The notes under the pieces are model-generated. The model was not told the DNA's origin. It did not search any database and worked only from the letters and a program-made list of their open reading frames with translations. Both the position numbers and the translations under genes were made by a program. This document shows, one piece after another, positions 1-5,527 of a stretch of 6,822 nt of DNA. Numbering within the stretch: position 1 is the stretch's first letter; each line of letters begins with the position of its first letter. Source of the stretch: a bacterium (GTDB taxonomy: Bacteria; Desulfobacterota; GWC2-55-46; S146-80; JALXFI01). The stretch is taken from assembly GCA_027069035.1 (NCBI GenBank), contig JALXFI010000142.1:1-6822 (forward strand). Reading direction: 5' to 3'.

Positions 1-129
1 GAACCCTCTTCGGTAGAGTTTTGCCATATTATCGGCCTTAATTATGTGAGCTGCTCTCCATACAGGGTGCCGATCGCAAGGCTTGCCGCCGCACATGCGG
101 CTCTCAATGATAAGGATGACAAACAGTGA
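1..129 (+). CDS. ppdK: Pyruvate, phosphate dikinase, C-terminal 42 residues (5' part outside window)
   Basis: The first base begins an open frame that runs 42 codons to a TGA stop at 127-129. The peptide starts EPSSVEFCH and continues GLNYVSCSPYRVPIARLAAA (residues 13-32 of the fragment). This is the highly conserved C-terminal end of pyruvate, phosphate dikinase, which interconverts pyruvate, ATP and phosphate with phosphoenolpyruvate, AMP and pyrophosphate in the cytoplasm. The segment belongs to the PEP/pyruvate-binding TIM-barrel domain. From family knowledge, the catalytic cysteine of the CGEHGG motif should lie about six residues before the window edge, so it cannot be checked here. PTS enzyme I and PEP synthase share the fold, but the VSCSPYRVPIARLAAA string is typical of PPDK. 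The fragment is short, but the match is distinctive. It ends just before a 217-base non-coding gap ahead of smc. Confidence 0.88.
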   Translation, partial: EPSSVEFCHIIGLNYVSCSPYRVPIARLAAAHAALNDKDDKQ

Positions 130-132
130 TAG

Positions 133-162
133 ACACCATATATAGTGTTTAATAAATTTATT
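133..162. repeat. Two adjacent short palindromes downstream of ppdK
   Basis: Bases 133-148 form a 16-base imperfect palindrome (ACAC arms, one mismatched pair at 137/144). Bases 151-162 form a perfect 12-base AT-only palindrome (AATAAATTTATT). They could be an operator, a weak 3' hairpin of the ppdK message, or a chance product of AT-rich sequence. Neither has the GC-rich stem expected of an intrinsic terminator, and I recognise no regulator consensus. Confidence 0.25.
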
Positions 163-186
163 TATACAGCTTATTGTATTTTTGTC

Positions 187-215
187 TTTACATAAACCTT
201 GCCTTTTGCTAAAAT
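187..215 (+). promoter_or_regulatory. Predicted sigma-70 promoter between ppdK and smc
   Basis: TTTACA at 187-192 (one mismatch to TTGACA) and TAAAAT at 210-215 (one mismatch to TATAAT) are separated by exactly 17 bases. The -10 box is preceded by TGC at 207-209, giving an extended -10 element. Transcription would start near 221-223. It would run through the hairpin at 242-293 before reaching smc at 347, leaving a leader of about 125 nt. This is the best promoter-like match I noticed in the non-coding DNA of the window. It is a sequence match only. Confidence 0.55.
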
Positions 216-241
216 TACTTGTCAAAAAGACGTTATTCTCT

Positions 242-293
242 CACTCTCCATGTCTTACAGTTACAAGACTATTCTGAGAGTGGTTTTTCTTTT
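242..293 (+). terminator. Hairpin plus T-run in the smc leader (intrinsic terminator or attenuator)
   Basis: CACTCTC at 242-248 pairs perfectly with GAGAGTG at 276-282. Inside it, GTCTT at 252-256 pairs with AAGAC at 265-269, leaving an 8-base loop. The outer stem is followed at once by GGTTTTTCTTTT (282-293). This looks like a rho-independent terminator for rightward transcription. It may end ppdK read-through, but it also lies downstream of the predicted promoter at 187-215 and 54 bases before smc. It could therefore attenuate smc or end a short RNA of about 70 nt. The outer stem is only 7 bp and the structure has an internal loop, so its strength is uncertain. Confidence 0.6.
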
Positions 294-346
294 AGCGCTT
301 GATATTTAGGTTGTATATAAACAGGTCAACCCCTTGAATCTTACCT

Positions 347-3300
347 ATGAAGATCAAAAAACTCGAGATACTGGGCTTTAAATCGTTTGCAGAAAAGACA
401 TCATTTACGTTTCCCCCCGGAGTTACGGCTATAGTAGGGCCAAACGGCTGCGGCAAGAGCAATATAGTTGACGCCATTAAATGGGTCCTTGGCGAACAGG
501 GAGCAAAGACTTTAAGAGGAAGGGCTATGGAGGATGTGATCTTTAACGGGAGCGAAAAACGCAAACCCACAGGCATGGCAGAGGTTACCCTTACATTTTC
601 CAATGAAAATGGCGCAGCGCCACGGCAATATTCGGAGTTTTCCGAGATATCCGTGCGAAGAAGACTTTACCGTTCAGGTGATTCGGAATACTACATAAAC
701 AACTCCCCATGCAGGCTCAAGGATATAACAGAACTATTTCTCGATACCGGCATAGGTTCCAAGGCATACTCCATTATCGGACAGAATCACATAAACTGGC
801 TGATAAATTCAAAGCCTGAAGAAAGGCGGTTCGTACTTGAAGAGGTGGCCGGCATACACAAGTACAGGGTGCGCAAAGACACCTCGCTAAGGAAACTTGA
901 TGCCACAAAACAAAATCTTATAAGGGTTGAAGATATAGTGCATGAGGTAAAAAGGCAGATCCGCTTCATACACCGTCAGGCAAAGAAGGCCGAAAGATTT
1001 AAGACACTGAAAGAAGAGATAAAGGGGATTGAACTTTCTGTTATGGGAAAGGAACTTCGCTCTTTTATTGAGAAAAGGGTTGTTTTGGATAATGAATTCA
1101 AAAGGATTAAAGATAGGGAACTGGCCTCCCGGACATCACTTAAAAATAAGGAAGAAAAGGCCGAATCAGAAAGGCTTGTTTTGCTCGACAAGGAAAAGGA
1201 GATACAGGCGGCAGGCTTAAAGCTCTCGACAAAAGAGAATGAGATCAAAGACAATGAAAGAGGGATAGAGATAACCGAGCTTAAAATGGCCAACCTTGAA
1301 ACAAATATCGAGCGGATGAAGAGGGAGATAGAGGAATTGACACTTAAGAGCGAGACCCTTGAGACAAAGAACCTGAACATTGAAGAAGAACTTAAAGAGT
1401 TGAGCGCAAAGATGCTGAAGGCCGAAGAGGAACTAAGAAACGGCGAGGTTGCAATAAAAGATATTCAGAAAACTATTTTACCCGCACGCGGTGATATGGA
1501 AGAAAATAAAAGAAAACTTGTAAAGCATATTGCATCGCTCACTCAGATAAAAAATTCACTTGCCAATCAAGAAGAGACAAAGGTAAGATTATTAAAGAAT
1601 ATAGAAAAATCAGGTAGAGAGATAAAAGAGATAGATGCCCTGCTTCTTGAAAAAGGTTCTTATATAGAAAAACTTAAGGAAGATGCCGATAATTTAAGAA
1701 AGATAAAAGCAGGACTTGAAGCAGAGGCGGAAATACTTTCTTCTGAGCTGGGCGACCTTCAATCAGACAAGACGGAAAAGGAAGAAGAACTCCATTTGTT
1801 AAGGCAGCGGCTTACCCTTGTTTCGTCAAAGCTCATCGCATTAAAAGAGACGAATGGCAACGGGGATGCCATAGCCAAGACACTTTCCGATCAAAAAGAT
1901 GTGTTTAGAGGCATCCACGGCATGGTTGCGGACATCTTTACCACTCAGATTGAATTCGAGAAAGCGCTTGAGTCGATACTTGGAGAAAGGCTCCACTGTG
2001 TTATAGTGGAGAGCCACAAGGAAGGCATGGATGCCATAGCCTATCTCAAGGAAAAGGGCAAGGGCAGAGGCAGCTTCATACCGCTTAAACCAAGGAAAAA
2101 AGAAGGTGTTGAATATACTGACCTTAATAAGTTCTCCTTATCTGAGCTTCCGACAAATCTTAAAGGCTCGCAATCGGCGCTTAACACAGCCGTCCCTATC
2201 TTAGACAAGGTTCAGGTAAAGGAAGGCTACGCAGATATCGCCCGCTGCCTGTTAAGCGATATCCTGATAGTAAATGACCTTGCTGCGGCAGTCGGCTTAT
2301 GGATGACGGGCGGACTTGATAAAACACTGGTCACCCTTGACGGTGATATGCTTGATCCGGACGGTGTTCTTACCGGAGGCAGTGTAGAGAGATTTGACCA
2401 AGGGATATTAAAGAGGAAACGGGAGATAAGGGAGCTTGCCGGAGAAGAAGAGAGGTTTAAAAAGGAGGAGGCTAAACTTACAGATGACCTGGAGACCTTA
2501 AACGAAAAATTGGCGCTAAATACAAAGAAACTTAATGTGCTAAGAGAAGAGAATCATGAAAAAGAGATAAAGCTCGTATCCCTTGAAAGCGAGCGCAGGA
2601 CATTGGAAGGTGAGAGCGCTTCATTAAAACAGAGACGTGAGATAGTGGCGCTTGAAGAAAATGAAGCAAGAGAAGAACTTGAAACATCTGAAAAACAGGC
2701 GGAAGGTTTTTTAAGTGATAAGGCACTTCTTGAGGAGACTATAAAAAAGGAAGAGGCGTTAATAGAAGCTGATGAAGAAAGGATTGAAGGCCTTGAGAAC
2801 GAAAGGAAACGGGTTGAGAGCGAGCTTACAGAAAAAAAGGTGCAGGTAGCATCTTTAAAGGGCAGGTTGGAAAGTCTCAATGCGAAGTTTAATGCAAATA
2901 AGGAAGAACTGGCCGTTATCAGAGACAAGATAAACAGAAGAAGGGAAGAGATAGATTTACAAACAGATGAGAGGTGTAAGCTTTCTTCATCAATCGATGA
3001 ATGGAAGAAGGTTCTTATACGGGATATTGAGGCGGTTGAAAGGTTAAGAGAGGAAAAACTGCTTCTTGAAGAAGACTATTCAGGCTATGCCGAACGTTTA
3101 AACGGCATGGAAGATGCTATAAAAGGGGCGGGTAAAGAGTATAACAAACTGCAGGAAAGGCTTTCTGCGCTCATGCTCGATATCAAGGAAATTGATATGA
3201 GGATAGAGCACCTTCTTGAAAGAGCGAGTGAAAAATACGGCGCTGAAAGAGAAGACATCCTAAACCTATCCGAAATTGAGAGCTGTGAAAAAAGCGAAAA

Positions 3301-3934
3301 AGATTTAAATACCCTTAAGATGAAGCTCGACTCCTTAGGTGATGTAAACCTCGCCGCTATAGATGAACTTAAAGAACTTGAGGAAAGGCATGATTTTCTT
3401 ACAAGCCAGCGCGACGACCTTATAACCTCAATGGAATCTCTTAAAAAGGTCATCCAGAGAATAAACAAGGTATCACGGGTTAGATTCTTAAAGGCCTTTG
3501 AGGAGGTAAATGATAAATTTCAAGAGATATATACAAAATTTTTTGATGGCGGCAAGGCAGGCCTTAAGATGCTGGAAGAGGACAATCCCCTTGATACAGG
3601 CATAGATATAGTTGCACAGCCTAAGGGCAAAAGGTTACAGAGCATCACGTTGCTCTCTGGCGGAGAGAAGGCATTAACGGTGCTTTCCTTAATATTCTCG
3701 CTTTTCCTTGTGAAACCAAGTCCTTTCTTTCTTCTTGATGAGGCCGACGCCCCCCTTGACGATGCAAACACGCTTCGTTTTGTAAAACTTGTAAAAGTTC
3801 TCTCCGAAAAATCTCAGTTTCTCCTTATGACCCATAACAAAAATACGATGGAACTGGCGGATACCCTCTACGGCATTACCATGCAGGAACCCGGCGTATC
3901 GAGCCTCCTCTCTGTAAACCTTAATGAGGTATAA
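347..3934 (+). CDS. smc: Chromosome segregation/condensation ATPase SMC
   Basis: This 1195-residue protein has the full bacterial SMC plan and normal length (B. subtilis SMC is 1186). The N-terminal head carries FKSFAEK (11-17), Walker A GPNGCGKSN (31-39, Lys37), the Q-loop Gln146 and KPEERR (156-161). A long Glu/Lys-rich coiled coil runs from about 170 to 500. The hinge spans about 519-690, opening with VFRGIHG and closing near LTGGS (675-679). The return coiled coil runs to about 1030. The C-terminal head has the ABC signature LSGGEK (1103-1108), then Walker B with Asp1131 and catalytic Glu1132 in LLDEADAPLDD. SMC dimers bind ScpA/ScpB and extrude DNA loops to organise and separate chromosomes in the nucleoid. 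The ATG at 347 is firm: an in-frame TGA lies at 335-337 and MKIKKLEILGFKSF matches SMC N-termini. No clear Shine-Dalgarno precedes it; the nearest AGG is 21 bases upstream. The residue after the Q-loop Gln is Asn (GQNHI), where most bacterial SMCs have Gly. No frameshift is seen. Confidence 0.98.
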   Translation: MKIKKLEILGFKSFAEKTSFTFPPGVTAIVGPNGCGKSNIVDAIKWVLGEQGAKTLRGRAMEDVIFNGSEKRKPTGMAEVTLTFSNENGAAPRQYSEFSEISVRRRLYRSGDSEYYINNSPCRLKDITELFLDTGIGSKAYSIIGQNHINWLINSKPEERRFVLEEVAGIHKYRVRKDTSLRKLDATKQNLIRVEDIVHEVKRQIRFIHRQAKKAERFKTLKEEIKGIELSVMGKELRSFIEKRVVLDNEFKRIKDRELASRTSLKNKEEKAESERLVLLDKEKEIQAAGLKLSTKENEIKDNERGIEITELKMANLETNIERMKREIEELTLKSETLETKNLNIEEELKELSAKMLKAEEELRNGEVAIKDIQKTILPARGDMEENKRKLVKHIASLTQIKNSLANQEETKVRLLKNIEKSGREIKEIDALLLEKGSYIEKLKEDADNLRKIKAGLEAEAEILSSELGDLQSDKTEKEEELHLLRQRLTLVSSKLIALKETNGNGDAIAKTLSDQKDVFRGIHGMVADIFTTQIEFEKALESILGERLHCVIVESHKEGMDAIAYLKEKGKGRGSFIPLKPRKKEGVEYTDLNKFSLSELPTNLKGSQSALNTAVPILDKVQVKEGYADIARCLLSDILIVNDLAAAVGLWMTGGLDKTLVTLDGDMLDPDGVLTGGSVERFDQGILKRKREIRELAGEEERFKKEEAKLTDDLETLNEKLALNTKKLNVLREENHEKEIKLVSLESERRTLEGESASLKQRREIVALEENEAREELETSEKQAEGFLSDKALLEETIKKEEALIEADEERIEGLENERKRVESELTEKKVQVASLKGRLESLNAKFNANKEELAVIRDKINRRREEIDLQTDERCKLSSSIDEWKKVLIRDIEAVERLREEKLLLEEDYSGYAERLNGMEDAIKGAGKEYNKLQERLSALMLDIKEIDMRIEHLLERASEKYGAEREDILNLSEIESCEKSEKDLNTLKMKLDSLGDVNLAAIDELKELEERHDFLTSQRDDLITSMESLKKVIQRINKVSRVRFLKAFEEVNDKFQEIYTKFFDGGKAGLKMLEEDNPLDTGIDIVAQPKGKRLQSITLLSGGEKALTVLSLIFSLFLVKPSPFFLLDEADAPLDDANTLRFVKLVKVLSEKSQFLLMTHNKNTMELADTLYGITMQEPGVSSLLSVNLNEV

Positions 3935-4028
3935 ACACCTTTTCAGCCTTTACAGCAACTTTTTGCTTTTCGAGTAAAAGAAAGGGCAAGGGGCCGGGTA
4001 AAGGATTTAAGAAATATTAAAGAATATA

Positions 4029-4034
4029 AAGGAG
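4029..4034 (+). promoter_or_regulatory. Ribosome-binding site that fixes the ftsY TTG start
   Basis: AAGGAG at 4029-4034 is a strong Shine-Dalgarno sequence, 7 bases before TTG at 4042. An in-frame TAA at 4027-4029 rules out any earlier start, and the first internal Met codon is at residue 101, inside the GTPase domain. TTG is therefore the start. Confidence 0.88.
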
Positions 4035-4041
4035 TAAAGAT

Positions 4042-4935
4042 TTGAAAGGATTAAAGGGAGGACTTTTTAAGACAAAGATATCTTTTGGTGAAAGGGTGCG
4101 CAGTCTGCTCTCTCACAAGAAGGTCTCGAATGATTTTATTGAGGGGCTTGAAGAGGCTCTTATTACAGCCGATATAGGGGTGGATTCTTCACTTTATATA
4201 ATAGATAGAATAAAGAGAGAGCTGAGCGGAAAGGAGCTCGGCTCGGAAGATATTGTAAAGAATAAGATAAAAGATTATATCTATGAAATACTTAAGCCAT
4301 TGGAAGCCCCCCTTTATATTAATACAAAACCATATTGCATAATGTGTGTTGGAGTAAACGGCGTCGGCAAGACGACAGTTATAGGAAAACTTGCTCATAG
4401 GTTAAGGAATGAAGGAAAGAAAGTTATACTTGCGGCATCGGACACATTCAGGGCCGCGGCAGTGGAACAGCTTGAGGAATGGGGCAAGAGGACAGGGGCA
4501 GAGCTTATTAAGCATTCAGAGGGCGGAGACCCTGGGGCAGTAGCCTTTGATGCCGTGACTTCGGCCCGTTCAAAGGGAGCCGATATTGTTATCGTTGATA
4601 CGGCCGGCAGGCTTCACACACGAACCAACCTGATGGATGAGCTAAAAAAGGTAAAACGGGTTATCGGTAAATCGCTTGAAGGAGCCCCCCATGAAGTGCT
4701 CCTGACACTTGATGCCACTACAGGGAATAATGCCATTCAGCAGGCAGTATCCTTTAAAGATACGATAGGGGTAACCGGCATTGTGTTAACTAAACTTGAC
4801 GGCACTGCAAGGGGCGGCATACTGGTTGCCATAGGCAAGGATATCGGAATACCAATAAGGTATATCGGGGTTGGAGAAAAGACAGAAGACCTCATAGATT
4901 TTAATGCAAAGGAGTTTTCAGAAAATATACTTTAG
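4042..4935 (+). CDS. ftsY: Signal recognition particle receptor FtsY (SRP GTPase)
   Basis: This 297-residue SRP-family GTPase contains the NG domain and almost nothing else. FtsY receives ribosome-nascent chain-SRP (Ffh) complexes at the cytoplasmic membrane and, by reciprocal GTP hydrolysis with Ffh, hands them to the SecYEG channel. The N-terminal GGLFKTKISFGERVRSLL (6-23) resembles the short amphipathic membrane-targeting helix that precedes the N domain (about 24-95). The G domain has the P-loop GVNGVGKTT (104-112), DTFRAAAVEQL (134-144), DTAGR (185-189), TKLDGTARGG (249-258) and the closing YIGVGEKTEDL (273-283). The last helix ends in FSENIL. FtsY rather than Ffh is indicated by the absence of a methionine-rich M domain and by YIGVGEKTEDL. 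The long acidic A domain of E. coli FtsY is absent, as in many other bacteria. The gene lies 107 bases after smc with no convincing terminator between, so co-transcription is likely. The TTG start is set by the AAGGAG site. Confidence 0.97.
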   Translation: MKGLKGGLFKTKISFGERVRSLLSHKKVSNDFIEGLEEALITADIGVDSSLYIIDRIKRELSGKELGSEDIVKNKIKDYIYEILKPLEAPLYINTKPYCIMCVGVNGVGKTTVIGKLAHRLRNEGKKVILAASDTFRAAAVEQLEEWGKRTGAELIKHSEGGDPGAVAFDAVTSARSKGADIVIVDTAGRLHTRTNLMDELKKVKRVIGKSLEGAPHEVLLTLDATTGNNAIQQAVSFKDTIGVTGIVLTKLDGTARGGILVAIGKDIGIPIRYIGVGEKTEDLIDFNAKEFSENIL

Positions 4936-4971
4936 ATAAAAATGGCCGGGAATAAAGCGGTTCAGACACCA

Positions 4972-5028
4972 TTGTCACCCAAAAACAGAGATAGGTTGTT
5001 TGGGTGCCAATTTATACTTGATTTTTTT
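4972..5028 (+). terminator. Probable intrinsic terminator of the smc-ftsY transcript
   Basis: CACCCAAA at 4976-4983 pairs perfectly with TTTGGGTG at 4999-5006. The stem is extended, across one mismatch (4975/5007), by TTG at 4972-4974 with CAA at 5008-5010. It is followed by TTTAT at 5011-5015 and by seven consecutive T at 5022-5028. The position, 37 bases after the ftsY stop and before the PilZ gene, suits the end of the transcript. The T-tract next to the stem is interrupted, so efficiency may be partial. A second weak AT-rich hairpin (5018-5022 with 5029-5033) overlaps the tail. Confidence 0.62.
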
Positions 5029-5089
5029 ATCAAATTAGTTATAGATAGAGACAAGCATAATCCTGAATACCATATCCTGAAACAATATT

Positions 5090-5095
5090 AAAGGA
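5090..5095 (+). promoter_or_regulatory. Ribosome-binding site of the PilZ gene, bearing on the start choice
   Basis: AAAGGA at 5090-5095 lies 5 bases before a TTG (5101) and 11 bases before an ATG (5107) in the same frame. Aligned to a full AAGGAGG core, the ATG sits about 9 bases away and the TTG about 3. The ATG is therefore preferred. An in-frame TAA at 5089-5091 excludes earlier starts. The two options differ by only two residues. Confidence 0.6.
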
Positions 5096-5106
5096 TTTTT
5101 TTGGTT

Positions 5107-5499
5107 ATGGATAATAGAAACAAAGGGATAAACGAACCGGCGCGATTTTCCGAAAAGAAACCGGATAAGAGGAAAGACCTACGAAATCATCTCCTTGTCC
5201 TAAGGGTTAGAGGAGAGAGCAAGAATAAGGTATTTTTTGGATATGCCAAGAATATCAGCAAGGGCGGAATGTTTATCTCATCGGTAAATCCGAGGAAGGT
5301 AGGCGAGGAATTTATCATTGAATTCACACTTCCAAGAGAGAAAAAACATATCCAGTGCAGGTGTATAGTTGAATGGTCGCGGTCTTACAAACCCAAAAGC
5401 CGTAATGAACCTGGAATGGGCGTAAGGTTTCTTGACCTTGAAAATGACATTAAGAAGATGATAGATGATTGGGTAAAGGACTCTTCACCCTTCCTTTAA
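5107..5499 (+). CDS. Single-domain PilZ protein, predicted cyclic-di-GMP receptor
   Basis: This is a 130-residue soluble protein with no signal peptide or membrane segment. A basic, polar N-terminal arm (1-25) leads to the PilZ cyclic-di-GMP binding signature: RxxxR at Arg22-Arg26 (RKDLR) and NxSxGG at 49-54 (NISKGG). The rest reads as a PilZ beta-barrel, with the stretches GMFISSV, VGEEFIIEFTLP, CIVEWSR and GMGVRFLDL, then a short C-terminal helix. The order YAKNISKGGMFI...VGEEF...LP...GMGVRF resembles the single-domain PilZ group that is expanded in Myxococcus and other delta-proteobacteria (a TIGR02266-like pattern, recalled and not searched). Such proteins change partner activity when they bind the dinucleotide, affecting motility, exopolysaccharide or development; the partner here is unknown. 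The gene follows the putative smc-ftsY terminator, so it is probably transcribed separately, though its promoter is not obvious. It converges on an HD-GYP gene that may degrade its ligand. ATG 5107 is preferred over TTG 5101. Confidence 0.87.
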   Translation: MDNRNKGINEPARFSEKKPDKRKDLRNHLLVLRVRGESKNKVFFGYAKNISKGGMFISSVNPRKVGEEFIIEFTLPREKKHIQCRCIVEWSRSYKPKSRNEPGMGVRFLDLENDIKKMIDDWVKDSSPFL

Positions 5500-5505
5500 T
5501 AGACA

Positions 5506-5522
5506 TTTCCCCTTTCCCCTTT
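5506..5522. repeat. Short tandem repeat TTTCCCC between convergent genes
   Basis: TTTCCCC occurs twice in tandem (5506-5512, 5513-5519), followed by TTT. It fills most of the 28-base gap between the PilZ and HD-GYP stop codons. It forms no hairpin and no known element. It may simply be a replication-slippage product. Confidence 0.4.
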
Positions 5523-5527
5523 GTCCT

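Noticed and set aside
291..321. Possible second smc promoter with TATAAA at 316-321
   Set aside because: No acceptable -35 box lies 16-18 bases upstream, so the -10-like string alone in AT-rich DNA is not enough.
292..603. Minus-strand open frame of 103 codons overlapping the smc start
   Set aside because: It lies antisense to the conserved Walker A region of smc and its peptide shows no recognisable domain.
1029..1220. Plus-strand 63-codon frame inside smc
   Set aside because: It is out of frame within a conserved gene and has no ribosome-binding site or domain.
976..1380. Minus-strand open frame, Ser/Phe/Leu-rich
   Set aside because: It is antisense to the Glu/Lys-rich SMC coiled coil. 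GAA/AAG codons read backwards give TTC/CTT, so long S/F/L-rich open frames are expected. The frames at 787-969, 2532-2726, 2554-2928, 3085-3468 and 3520-3771 are rejected for the same reason.
3947..4004. 7-base inverted repeat (CCTTTAC/GTAAAGG) and a small CTTTT/AAAAG hairpin between smc and ftsY
   Set aside because: The arms are 44 bases apart, the small hairpin is A/T-rich, and no T-run follows either, so neither supports a terminator.
4189..4398. Minus-strand 69-codon frame inside ftsY
   Set aside because: It is antisense to the N domain and P-loop of ftsY, with no domain of its own.
5033..5061. Possible promoter for the PilZ gene with CATAAT at 5056-5061
   Set aside because: The -35 position at 17-base spacing reads AATTAG, which is too weak to call.
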